Positions 7,878 to 15,588 of a DNA stretch of 44,241 nt are shown piece after piece (the first letter of the stretch is position 1; each line of letters opens with the position of its first letter). This DNA is from Clostridia bacterium (GTDB lineage Bacteria > Bacillota > Clostridia > Christensenellales > UBA1242): contig JAAWCQ010000006.1 of the NCBI GenBank assembly GCA_022793335.1, positions 1-44,241 of the forward strand. The letters run 5' to 3'. The position numbers and the translations under genes are program-made. The notes below the pieces were generated by a model that was not told where the DNA came from, did no database searches, and was given only the letters and a program-made list of their open reading frames with translations.

Positions 7878-9722
7878 TTATTTTTTATTTTTAATTCTGT
7901 AAAATACATAACCTATTTCACATTTAATTTCGTGCAAGGCATTTTTAAAGCCAACATCTCTCCAGCTTCTGAAAAACTTCCTTAAAAGTCTGAATGGAAA
8001 AGTGAAAAATCTTAAAAATTTATTTCTTTTCTTTTTTGGCTTTTTTGTTTTTTTGACCTCTGTTTTTGGATTTTCTTTGATTATTTCATCATTTACAGGG
8101 CTATTTTGCGCATATTTCCAAAAATATTCAGCAAGTGGCAAGTTTGCGCCCTTTGGTTTCCAAGGTTTAACTTCTGTTGTATAATGAATTACACTTCCTA
8201 TTTTTTTATCAAGATTTTCATCAAAAAGGTCTATATTACCCCATTGTAAATTCCACTTTTCTGACAAAAGTTTAATATTATTTTTAAGCACTATATTTAG
8301 CGCGTCTTGGTCAGGGCACATTAAAACTGAATGATTTCTAAGTAGTTTTAAGCATTTCTCTTTTATATCTTGGTGAAAGAATTTTTTAGTGTCTATTAAA
8401 AGCACGCCTGAATTGATATAACCCTCTGGCTCTACCTTCAACTCCTTTCTGATATAATATTTAATCCTATCTTTCTCTATAGTGTCTCTCACGCCAGCTA
8501 TGATTTCATTCTCAACAAGTTCTATTTCCAAAAGCTCTTTAATATCGCCCGTCACAACCAAATCACAATCAAGATAAATCACTTTATCATATTGATATAA
8601 CACCTCTGGTATCAACCATCTATAAAACATTTGATTTGAATAATGAGCCCTTGAATACAACATTTCCTTTGAAATAAGATTGCCTACATTGACACATTCA
8701 ACACTGAGGTTATCTTTGCTCATTCCCTCAAAAAGTTCTAAATCAGAAGGCAAGATTTCCTCATCATGAAAGATGAAAACTTTGTATAAAACATTTTCTG
8801 CTTGAGTGCGGTTTTCATATATAGACTGAATTGTCACGGCTGCATATTTTGCATAATTGTGATCAGTTGCTAAAACAATTGGCACCACTTTTTTTTCTTT
8901 TTCCTCTTCATTTTTTGTTTCGATAAGCTCTGCTGGCTTCTTCTTGCCATTTTCACTTACCTCTTTGCAATATTTCAAGTATTCATCAACAACCTGACTG
9001 CAGTCGCCATACATTTGCATTTTGTTATCTTTTATCCAAAGTGCCTTATGACATAGTTTTTTCACCTCAGGCATATTATGAGAAACATAAATAAGCGTTG
9101 TGCCGCCTTTAAGCAATTCTTCAATTTTCTTATGACATTTTTGTCTAAAATTGATATCTCCAACCGACAAAATCTCATCAACGAGCAATATATCAGGTTT
9201 TACATCGACAGCAATGGCAAAACCAAGCCTTGACAGCATTCCTGAAGAAAAATTTTTAATTGGCACATTCATTGAATCTTCAAGCTCGGCAAATTCAACA
9301 ATAGAGTCATATTTTTCCTTCATTTGCTTTCGTGAATATCCAAGTATTGCTCCATTTAAAAACACATTTTCTTTTGCAGTTGACTCCATGTCAAAACCTG
9401 CCCCAAGATTTAAAAGAGGTGCTATTGTTCCACCCAGTCTTATTTCACCCTCAGTTGCTTCCAAAACACCTGCTATTGTCTTTAAAAGAGATGATTTTCC
9501 ACTTCCATTCAAGCCAATTAAAGCAAGACTCTCCCCCTTTTTCACTTCAAAAGATATATCATTAAGCACCCAAAAGGCGTTATATCTAAGTTTACCTTTA
9601 AAAAGTTTGACAAAAAACTCCTTAAGAGTGTCAACCCTCTCGGTAGGCTTATTATATTTTAAACTTACATTTTCAACTTCAATTAAGTTTTCTTTATTGT
9701 GCACATCTGAAATTCTGGCCAT
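7878..9722 (-). CDS. Polysaccharide-export ABC ATPase fused to a GT8 glycosyltransferase
   Basis: A 614-residue two-part protein. Residues 1-255 are a Wzt/TagH-type ATPase: P-loop GLNGSGKS (70-77), signature SSGM (159-162), Walker B ILLVDE (179-183) and switch His 215. A lysine/glutamate-rich linker (257-280) leads to a family-8 glycosyltransferase (about 281-540) with LATDHNYAKYA, the metal-binding DCD at 385-387, YINSGVLLID, DQDALN and the terminal HYTTEVKPW. The last 70 residues are strongly basic and amphipathic, probably lying on the membrane. With the permease next to it, it should power export of a lipid-linked polymer while a sugar is added to it or its precursor. In known Wzt proteins the C-terminal domain is usually a glycan-binding fold, so a transferase there is unusual. 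AAGGA lies upstream of the ATG. Confidence 0.93.
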   Translation of the reverse strand: MARISDVHNKENLIEVENVSLKYNKPTERVDTLKEFFVKLFKGKLRYNAFWVLNDISFEVKKGESLALIGLNGSGKSSLLKTIAGVLEATEGEIRLGGTIAPLLNLGAGFDMESTAKENVFLNGAILGYSRKQMKEKYDSIVEFAELEDSMNVPIKNFSSGMLSRLGFAIAVDVKPDILLVDEILSVGDINFRQKCHKKIEELLKGGTTLIYVSHNMPEVKKLCHKALWIKDNKMQMYGDCSQVVDEYLKYCKEVSENGKKKPAELIETKNEEEKEKKVVPIVLATDHNYAKYAAVTIQSIYENRTQAENVLYKVFIFHDEEILPSDLELFEGMSKDNLSVECVNVGNLISKEMLYSRAHYSNQMFYRWLIPEVLYQYDKVIYLDCDLVVTGDIKELLEIELVENEIIAGVRDTIEKDRIKYYIRKELKVEPEGYINSGVLLIDTKKFFHQDIKEKCLKLLRNHSVLMCPDQDALNIVLKNNIKLLSEKWNLQWGNIDLFDENLDKKIGSVIHYTTEVKPWKPKGANLPLAEYFWKYAQNSPVNDEIIKENPKTEVKKTKKPKKKRNKFLRFFTFPFRLLRKFFRSWRDVGFKNALHEIKCEIGYVFYRIKNKK

Positions 9723-9743
9723 ACTATTCCTTTTTATTATAAA

Positions 9744-10571
9744 TTAAATATACAAAATATATTTTTTTCTGTTTATTGCAAAGAACAAATATCCAACAGC
9801 GAGCATGCCTAAAGCCCAACCATACATTATAAGGTAAGTTATTCCACTTGGCACAACTCCCCACTGAACAATATCTCTAAATGCAGTTACATAAACTGTC
9901 ATTGGGTTTAGGTTGATTATTTTGACTGCAACTGCACTGTCTATTGCTGTCGCGGTGTAAAACAAAGGCGTCAAATATTGCCAAAGGGTAACTCCGACGG
10001 TGTAGATATGTTTAATGTCTCTGAAAAATACATACAAGCTTGCCAAAATGAAACTTAGGCCCAGCGAGAACAAAATCAAAGCTGGCAAAATTGTCACTGT
10101 CATGACAAGAGTCCAGTGAAACTCTTGTTTAACAATAAGCATTACAATGATTAGAGAGATAAAAGAAAACGCAAAGTTTACTAGTGCTGTAAATGTATTT
10201 GAAAGAGGAAATATTGAATAAGAAATTCTTGTCTTTTTTATAAGGCCAGAATTGGTAACCAAACAAGTAAGGGATTGTGTTGTAATTTGTCTCATAACAT
10301 TGAAGATTATATTTCCGCACAAAAGATAGACTGGATAGTTGCCTGTCCCTTTTCCAAATAAATTTGAAAATATAAAAGAAAGCACAAGCATGTTTAAAAG
10401 TGGGTTTAAAATGGTCCACAAAACACCAAGTATAGACCCCCTATATTGCGCCTTAAAATTCTTTTTAACCATTGCTCCTAAAACATAGGAGTCTTTTTTC
10501 ATATTATCAAGATAGACTCTTCTTCTTTCTTTATAAGGAAGCTTTGTCTTTAAATTTTTAGTTTTTTCCAT
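9744..10571 (-). CDS. Polysaccharide-export ABC permease (Wzm/TagG type)
   Basis: The membrane half of an ABC-2 exporter that moves undecaprenyl-linked polymers (O-antigen, teichoic acid or similar) to the outer face of the membrane. The 275-residue protein has a basic amphipathic N-terminus (KKDSYVLGAMVKKNFKAQYRGSILGVLWTILNPLLNMLVL, cited by its key motif YRGSxLGxLW) and about six transmembrane helices, which is the family pattern. It is the first gene of its transcript, 21 nt upstream of its ATPase partner. AAGGA is close to the ATG. Its promoter lies at 10617-10645. Confidence 0.93.
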   Translation of the reverse strand: MEKTKNLKTKLPYKERRRVYLDNMKKDSYVLGAMVKKNFKAQYRGSILGVLWTILNPLLNMLVLSFIFSNLFGKGTGNYPVYLLCGNIIFNVMRQITTQSLTCLVTNSGLIKKTRISYSIFPLSNTFTALVNFAFSFISLIIVMLIVKQEFHWTLVMTVTILPALILFSLGLSFILASLYVFFRDIKHIYTVGVTLWQYLTPLFYTATAIDSAVAVKIINLNPMTVYVTAFRDIVQWGVVPSGITYLIMYGWALGMLAVGYLFFAINRKKYILYI

Positions 10572-10616
10572 CCTTTCCTTGCCTATTAGTTTTTTCTATA
10601 AACTTTTTCCATCTTA

Positions 10617-10645
10617 AATATACAAATTAAAATGGTTTTAGTCAA
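10617..10645 (-). promoter_or_regulatory. Promoter of the export operon
   Basis: On the minus strand, TTGACT (10640-10645), a 17-nt spacer and TATATT (10617-10622), about 46 nt from the permease start codon. Confidence 0.65.
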
Positions 10646-10726
10646 CCTTTTAATATATTTAAATATTAAAATAGCTTTTTTAATTTAAATGAAATTGAAT
10701 TTTAATAGATGATTGTATTTTAAAAT

Positions 10727-11869
10727 TTAAATCAATCCATTCTCTTTATAAATATTTTCAAGCTGTTTTTTCACAGATTCAAGTGAATAATTCTCTGACT
10801 TTTCTTTGTTGTAACTTCCCATTTTCTGACACAAATCATTGTCATCCATAAGTTTTTCAATCGCTTCCATTTGAGAAGCCATATCAAGCGGCTCAGTCAA
10901 AAAACCGCCTTTATCTTCATCAATAAGGTCTTTATTTCCCCTAACATTTGATGAAACAACTGGAAGAGCGAAATGCATTGCTTCAATAATTCCCATTGTA
11001 AGTCCTTCATGAAAAGACTGATGATAAAAGATGTCAGAGATCTGCATTATCCTGTCAATATCTTTTCGATAGCCTAAAAATAATGTCAAATCTTGAATAT
11101 TAAGCTCTTTTGCAAGTGATTTCATATTTTCAAGCTCGGCACCCGTGCCACAAAGAATATATTTGAAATCTCTTCTTTTTTTAGATATTCGAGCAACGCA
11201 TTCAAGCATAGTTTTATAATTTTTGCGAGGAATAAACTCGGACACTGATAAAAGCACTTTTTCATTTTCATCTATACCAAGTTTTTTTCGAAAACTCTCT
11301 TTATCAAATTTCTCATCAGAATATTTGGCTACATCAAGCCCGATGCCATTTATCTTATATTTTTCTTTTGCCTTCCATTTTGCACTTGCCACAAAATCTT
11401 CATCATTCATAGTAATCAAAATGTCAGTATATCTTGCCATATATTTCTCAGCTGACTTAAATATCAAATTTTTGAGTTTGCTGTTTCCTTTAAAAAAGAA
11501 AAAGCCGTGGGCTGTGTAAATCACTGGGATATGATATTTTTTGCCTACAAATCGCCCCAAAAATCCACCAGTTGGTTGCTGACAATATATTAAATCATAT
11601 TTATTTTGCTTGTGCAGTTTTTTAATTGCTTTATATGCCCTATAATTTGTCAAATTGATAGGCTTTCTTTTCATATCAATTTCAATCATATTAAAGTTGA
11701 ATTTATTTTGAAGTTCTTCAAACCAAAAGCCAGTTTTTGAGCAGACACAATCCACCTTTGCCCCATAAGCTGTTAAATCTTGAATGTGTGGAATTAAAAA
11801 TTGCCAAATCATATTATCAGTTGTGCAAAGCAAAAGAATTTTGCTGTTATTCAATTTTAAGTCTTTCAT
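10727..11869 (-). CDS. GT4-family glycosyltransferase
   Basis: A 380-residue cytoplasmic glycosyltransferase with the GT-B fold, predicted to add a hexose or related sugar to a lipid-linked intermediate at the membrane. Residues about 12-190 are the N-terminal GT4 domain (ILLLCTTDN, YCQQPTGGFLGR, TAHGFFFF), and about 200-370 the glycosyltransferase group 1 domain (LLSVSEFIPRKNYKTML, LCGTGAELENMKSLAKEL, FLGYRKDI). The E-x7-E nucleotide-sugar motif is visible as EGLTMGIIE in SFHEGLTMGIIEAM. The sequence resembles EpsD/WbnK-like enzymes of capsule clusters. It has its own promoter, which is nearly identical to that of the priming sugar transferase on the other strand. AAGGA lies 6 nt before the ATG. 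Confidence 0.92.
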   Translation of the reverse strand: MKDLKLNNSKILLLCTTDNMIWQFLIPHIQDLTAYGAKVDCVCSKTGFWFEELQNKFNFNMIEIDMKRKPINLTNYRAYKAIKKLHKQNKYDLIYCQQPTGGFLGRFVGKKYHIPVIYTAHGFFFFKGNSKLKNLIFKSAEKYMARYTDILITMNDEDFVASAKWKAKEKYKINGIGLDVAKYSDEKFDKESFRKKLGIDENEKVLLSVSEFIPRKNYKTMLECVARISKKRRDFKYILCGTGAELENMKSLAKELNIQDLTLFLGYRKDIDRIMQISDIFYHQSFHEGLTMGIIEAMHFALPVVSSNVRGNKDLIDEDKGGFLTEPLDMASQMEAIEKLMDDNDLCQKMGSYNKEKSENYSLESVKKQLENIYKENGLI

Positions 11870-11937
11870 AATCGTCCTTATTTTTTCCTTTTTATTTTAA
11901 GCAATTTCATTTGCTTTAATTAAACATTGCCTTAATT

Positions 11938-11966
11938 ATGATAACATAATCTTTATAATAAAACAA
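11938..11966 (-). promoter_or_regulatory. Glycosyltransferase promoter (twin of 12568-12596)
   Basis: On the minus strand, TTGTTT (11961-11966), a 17-nt spacer and TATCAT (11938-11943) with an extended-minus-10 TG before it. The -10 is embedded in an inverted repeat, ATTATG-TTAT-CATAAT. Over 34 positions, 27 match the promoter of the sugar transferase, which points the other way. Confidence 0.7.
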
Positions 11967-12030
11967 CCCTTTAATTCTATATCAAGAATTTTTATCATAT
12001 TTATATTTAGAGCTCACAAATATTGGCATA

Positions 12031-12068
12031 TTCGACAATTCGTCGTCATCTTTTGATAAAATTCGACA
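12031..12068. promoter_or_regulatory. Two Spo0A-like boxes
   Basis: TTCGACA occurs at 12031-12037 and again at 12062-12068, 31 bp apart. It is the complement of TGTCGAA, the established core of the Spo0A binding site in Bacillus. Both lie upstream of the 12133 gene and between the two outward-facing polysaccharide promoters. Other genes in the window are sporulation-specific, so a Spo0A is expected in this organism; binding here is inferred. Confidence 0.45.
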
Positions 12069-12110
12069 TTTTCTTACTGTTTTTCCTAAACATTTGAAGC
12101 TTGATTTTAA

Positions 12111-12116
12111 TATAAT
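12111..12116 (+). promoter_or_regulatory. -10 box of the 12133 gene
   Basis: A perfect TATAAT, but no good -35 hexamer at normal spacing (AAACAT at 17 nt). This is the arrangement expected of a promoter that needs an activator, and the Spo0A-like boxes are upstream. Confidence 0.4.
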
Positions 12117-12132
12117 GACTATGTGAGGAATT

Positions 12133-12564
12133 ATGAAAAGCAAGAGATTTAAAGACACGATAATTGAAGATTATGCAATAATCAGCAACACAAAAAATTA
12201 TTGCGAATTTTGTCTTTGCCAGTTAAACCTCACAGAAAACGAAACCAAAGAAATCAAATCGCTTTATAATTTTGCTTTAGAGCTTAATAAGACATACAAA
12301 AAGATCATGTTTAGACTGGGGCTTATAGATTTGTCACTAGCTATCTTAGATAGAGATTTTTTACTAGACTTTTGTGACAAAAAAGAGACTTATCTATGGA
12401 ATAAAAGCAACTTTCTTTTAATCTTTAAAAAATATGAAATGAGATTGAAGATGATTGGAAATGACCTCAGTTTAAAGCTTAAAAAGATGGAATTAAACAA
12501 TTTTGAATGTAATTATTTAAACCTTGATAAGCTGTCAAAGCCTGAAAAATCTTTTCGCAGTTAA
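12133..12564 (+). CDS. Small hypothetical protein between the polysaccharide promoters
   Basis: A 143-residue soluble, highly charged, probably helical protein (KKIMFRLGLIDLSLAILDRDF, cited for its helical character) with five cysteines scattered and no metal-binding spacing that I recognise. No known domain is visible. GAGGA lies 4 nt before the ATG. It sits alone between the divergent glycosyltransferase and the sugar transferase and is preceded by two Spo0A-like boxes and a TATAAT. Position and control suggest a regulator or sporulation-linked role in surface polysaccharide production, but sequence gives no direct support. Confidence 0.7.
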   Translation: MKSKRFKDTIIEDYAIISNTKNYCEFCLCQLNLTENETKEIKSLYNFALELNKTYKKIMFRLGLIDLSLAILDRDFLLDFCDKKETYLWNKSNFLLIFKKYEMRLKMIGNDLSLKLKKMELNNFECNYLNLDKLSKPEKSFRS

Positions 12565-12567
12565 TTC

Positions 12568-12596
12568 TTGACTTATTATACAAAGTATGTTATCAT
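12568..12596 (+). promoter_or_regulatory. Sugar-transferase promoter (twin of 11938-11966)
   Basis: TTGACT (12568-12573), a 17-nt spacer and TATCAT (12591-12596), again with an extended-minus-10 TG. The spacer starts with TATTATA and ends with TATGT exactly as in the twin promoter. The predicted start is near 12603, leaving a leader of about 27 nt. Confidence 0.75.
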
Positions 12597-12629
12597 AAAT
12601 CTACATTCACTAAGCAACTCGAGGCAACA

Positions 12630-13397
12630 ATGAAAGGCAGAAAAAAAACACTGTATGAGTGTATTTTTAAAAGATTTTTTGATTTTTGCATATCTTTGTT
12701 GGTACTAATTTTGTTAGCACCATTATTTTTTGTATTATTCATCATTTCAAAATGCGCGCTTGGTGGAAAAGTTATATTCGGGCAATATAGACCTGGCAAA
12801 GACGGAAAATTATTTAAATTATACAAATTTAGAAGCATGACAAACAAAACTGACGAGAACGGAAATCTTCTCCCAGATGAGCAGAGAATTACAAAATATG
12901 GCAAATTCTTAAGAAAATCAAGCCTTGACGAGCTTCCACAACTTTTCAACATTTTAAAGGGCGACATGAGCATAGTTGGCCCAAGACCTAGACTTGTTAA
13001 GGATATGATTTTTTATGATAAAGAAGTCTTGCCCGCTTATAGCAAACGACCTGGTCTTACTGGTGCCTCTCAAGTAGCTGGCGGAAGAAGCGAGGCAAGC
13101 TGGGAAAGCATTTTTGAGGAAGAGCTTAAATACGCAGAAAAAGTCACTTTATGGAAAGATATTAAAATAATTTTCAAAACTATCGGCGTTTTATTTAAAA
13201 CGGACAGCTCTTCAGAAGGCGCAGCTTCAAGCAAACGCGAATATTTTTATTCTGATTATCTCTTACATAACAACAAAATAAGCAAAGAACAATATGCTTT
13301 AGGTCTTGTTATGGCAAACAGCATTATAGATGAAAAAAGCAAGGTTGAATATCAAGAAGTTTTGCATTCAACCGCATCATCTGTTGAAGAAATATAA
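12630..13397 (+). CDS. Undecaprenyl-phosphate sugar-1-phosphate transferase (priming enzyme)
   Basis: Starts surface-polysaccharide synthesis by moving a sugar-phosphate from a UDP-sugar to undecaprenyl phosphate at the inner face of the membrane. The 255-residue protein is a short PglC/EpsL-like form: a basic N-terminus, one hydrophobic re-entrant helix (about residues 18-42) and the catalytic domain with LYKFRSM, the LDELPQLFNILKGDMSIVGPRP block containing the Asp-Glu pair, and RPGLTG. The last 50 residues (from about DSSSEGAASS) form an extra tail ending in a helix, beyond the usual domain end. GAGG lies 5 nt before the ATG. It leads a transcript with the polymerase and the COG2426 gene. 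Confidence 0.93.
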   Translation: MKGRKKTLYECIFKRFFDFCISLLVLILLAPLFFVLFIISKCALGGKVIFGQYRPGKDGKLFKLYKFRSMTNKTDENGNLLPDEQRITKYGKFLRKSSLDELPQLFNILKGDMSIVGPRPRLVKDMIFYDKEVLPAYSKRPGLTGASQVAGGRSEASWESIFEEELKYAEKVTLWKDIKIIFKTIGVLFKTDSSSEGAASSKREYFYSDYLLHNNKISKEQYALGLVMANSIIDEKSKVEYQEVLHSTASSVEEI

Positions 13398-13446
13398 AGT
13401 TTTTTAAACTTAAACTTCTTCATAATTATTAAATTTTAAATTACGC

Positions 13447-14709
13447 ATGGAAAAACTTAGGAAAATATTACAATTTTATATAAATAAGCGTTTCCTATAT
13501 AACTTAATTTTACTTTCAATACTTTTCTTTTGTCATTGTTTTTGGGGTGGAATGATGTATGTCGCCTTCCCTATTCTCGGACTGATGGTGGGACTTGACA
13601 AACTTGAAAATGGAATAAGTTATATATTTTTTTCTCTTCCATTTTGTTTTTTAAATGTTTATATAAGTCCAATTTTGTTTATTGTGTGCGTTCTTGTTTA
13701 CATTGTTAAGTTTTATATAATTTATTTCTTCATCGAAAAAAACAGCCCAAATTTGACTCTTATAATCACCCTTTTGGCATTTCTTCTTTATTGCGTTTTG
13801 CCAATTGGCCCACTAAATCAAAATGCTCTGATAAAAATATGCGGCTGCCTTGCGATCTTCATAGCGTTCAACATGATATCTGAAAAACAATCCGTATTTA
13901 GAGGACATTTTAATATAAAACTTGTTTGCTTAAGCTTAATAATGGCCGGCATGTTTAGCTTAACTTATTACTTTTCACCTTATCTTCAAAACTACATGCA
14001 GCTGGTTTTTATAGATGACAATATTCCTCGCTTCATGGCTTTATTCGTTCATCCAAATGTGCTTGCAATGTTTTGTGAAATATTACTCGCTTTGCTCGCT
14101 TATTTCATAGTAAGCAAAAAATTTGACAGATTTGACATTATTCTTTTCACTTTAATTGCAATAATGGGCTTCCTCACCTTTTCTAAAACTTATTTATTGA
14201 TTTTAGGCATCATTTTAATTGTGCTGCTGATTTGGAGCTTTAAAAACTATTTCAAGACCACATCTATTATTTTTTCTTGTTTAGTAATTCTTACAATTCT
14301 ATTTAGTTTCACATTCCCAAGCATAATAGAAAGCTATATAAATCGTTTTATTGGCAATGCCAATGATTGCAATAGTTTTGCTGATGTATTAAATATGCTA
14401 ACAACTGACAGGTATTCTCTTTGGGTGGAATATTTGACTTACATATTCAAAAATCCTTTAGTCTTGTTTTTCGGAAAAGGCTTTGGCGCTTCTGCCCTTT
14501 CGACAATCAGCGCCCATAACGGCTATATATCACTTATCTACCAATTAGGCTTAGTAGGAATAATCCTGCTAGGATTAAACCTTTTCTTAATATTTAAAAG
14601 AATAATACTTTCAAATAATAAAAAAATAAATTGGGCTATTTTAATTCCAATTATTACAATAATGCTTATTTTTATGGTCGAAGACCTTATATTCTATATT
14701 TTTGATTAA
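13447..14709 (+). CDS. O-antigen ligase / Wzy polymerase-like membrane protein
   Basis: A 420-residue protein with about 11-12 transmembrane helices. The segment HNGYISLIYQLGLVGIILL near residue 355 matches the Wzy/WaaL signature (H-N-x-Y...G-L-x-G), and the preceding loop from about 300 to 350 is the usual large periplasmic-side loop. It should polymerise repeat units, or ligate finished glycan, on the outer face of the membrane. No Shine-Dalgarno sequence precedes the ATG, unlike its neighbours, so translation may depend on the upstream gene 49 nt away. The C-terminus stops directly after a hydrophobic helix with little tail. Choice between polymerase and ligase cannot be made from sequence. 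Confidence 0.82.
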   Translation: MEKLRKILQFYINKRFLYNLILLSILFFCHCFWGGMMYVAFPILGLMVGLDKLENGISYIFFSLPFCFLNVYISPILFIVCVLVYIVKFYIIYFFIEKNSPNLTLIITLLAFLLYCVLPIGPLNQNALIKICGCLAIFIAFNMISEKQSVFRGHFNIKLVCLSLIMAGMFSLTYYFSPYLQNYMQLVFIDDNIPRFMALFVHPNVLAMFCEILLALLAYFIVSKKFDRFDIILFTLIAIMGFLTFSKTYLLILGIILIVLLIWSFKNYFKTTSIIFSCLVILTILFSFTFPSIIESYINRFIGNANDCNSFADVLNMLTTDRYSLWVEYLTYIFKNPLVLFFGKGFGASALSTISAHNGYISLIYQLGLVGIILLGLNLFLIFKRIILSNNKKINWAILIPIITIMLIFMVEDLIFYIFD

Positions 14710-14724
14710 ATAATTCTAGGAGAA

Positions 14725-15387
14725 ATGAGTTATATGACAGAGGCTATATCAAAACTTTTTATTGATATTTTTGGAAGCAACACTCTGCTTGCTACTTTTT
14801 TGATTGCCTTAATACCTGTCATCGAGCTTAAAGGAGCTATCCCATTTGGAATGAGTAAAGGTTTTTGGGGCGAATTTGCCCTTTCATCTTGGGAAGCCTT
14901 GGGCATAGCATTTCTTGGCAGTACAATAGTTATACCTATTCTTGCCTTAGCAATTAAGCCTATCTACACCTGGCTTGATAAATATAAATTCTTCCATGCT
15001 ATCTTTTGCTTTTTCACAGATGACTTAAAAAATACAAGCCAAGTTATCCAAAACCGCCAACATAAATCACAAATTCGTAGCACTATAATAAAAATAATAT
15101 ATGTTGTGCTGTTTGTAACTTTTCCTGTCCCTCTTACAGGAGTTTGGAGCGGCACCTGCCTTGCAATACTGCTTGGATTAAACCTGTGGCAAACCTTCCT
15201 GTCTGTTGCTCTTGGAAACTTCGCCTGCGGACTTATCGTAACATTTGTGTGCATGATATTCCCAACATCTACTTCAATAATATTGTATATATTTATAGGA
15301 CTACTTGCCCTCATACTAACTATAAAACTTATAATATTTTTCGTAAAACGGAAAAAGAAAACCATACCAACAGCCGAAAATCACTAA
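14725..15387 (+). CDS. COG2426-family small multidrug export-type membrane protein
   Basis: A 220-residue membrane protein with five or so transmembrane helices. The N-terminal ALIPVIELKGAIPFGMSKG and the later FVTFPVPLTGVWSGTCLAILLGL are the hallmark repeats of COG2426 (small multidrug export protein family); such repeats with P-x-x-E-x-x-G resemble the DedA/SNARE-associated fold, and family members may act as lipid or undecaprenyl-phosphate transporters rather than drug pumps. It follows the polymerase by 15 nt. The start is uncertain: AGGAG sits only 2 nt before the first ATG but 11 nt before the ATG at 14734, which may be the real one. A terminator follows. Confidence 0.85.
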   Translation: MSYMTEAISKLFIDIFGSNTLLATFLIALIPVIELKGAIPFGMSKGFWGEFALSSWEALGIAFLGSTIVIPILALAIKPIYTWLDKYKFFHAIFCFFTDDLKNTSQVIQNRQHKSQIRSTIIKIIYVVLFVTFPVPLTGVWSGTCLAILLGLNLWQTFLSVALGNFACGLIVTFVCMIFPTSTSIILYIFIGLLALILTIKLIIFFVKRKKKTIPTAENH

Positions 15388-15409
15388 GCCCTGCCCTAGT
15401 GGTTTTTTT
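15382..15409 (+). terminator. Terminator of the polysaccharide transcript
   Basis: CACTA ... TAGTG with further G-C pairs in the inner part (AAGCCCTGCCC), followed by GGTTTTTTT. The 5' arm begins in the last codon and stop of the preceding gene. Confidence 0.65.
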
Positions 15410-15440
15410 AAAAAAGGAATGATAAACTCATCCCTCAAAA

Positions 15441-15588
15441 ATAACCAAAACATTAAAATTAACATAACTCTCAAACTGGGTTGGAAAGATGACCAGATAA
15501 ACAAGGGTTTTAGTGGTATTTAGAATAAAATAACTCTCAAACATAACGATGAAGAATTTACTGATGACGAAAGTTTTAGTATTATTTT
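15441..15588. CRISPR. Remnant CRISPR array, two spacers, type II-like repeat
   Basis: One intact 36-nt repeat lies at 15507-15542; it begins GTTTTAGTGGTATTT and ends AATAACTCTCAAAC (complement GTTTGAGAGTTATT). A decayed copy at 15441-15476 keeps the 3' half (13 of the last 14 bases identical), and a truncated copy starts at 15573, keeping GTTTTAGT and TATTT of the 5' half. The two intervals between copies, 15477-15506 and 15543-15572, are each exactly 30 nt and unrelated, as expected of spacers. A 36-nt repeat with GTTT...AAAC ends and 30-nt spacers is the geometry of type II systems. No cas gene or clear tracrRNA is seen in the window. The right-hand copy dissolves into the 3' end of the cupin gene. 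Confidence 0.82.

Noticed and set aside
9151-9747. A 198-residue frame opposite the export ATPase
   Set aside because: It is antisense to conserved P-loop and signature motifs, is rich in S, F and P as is typical of shadow frames, and has no ribosome site.
12593-12973. A 126-residue minus-strand frame over the sugar transferase start
   Set aside because: It overlaps the promoter, ribosome site and conserved membrane and catalytic segments of the plus-strand gene.
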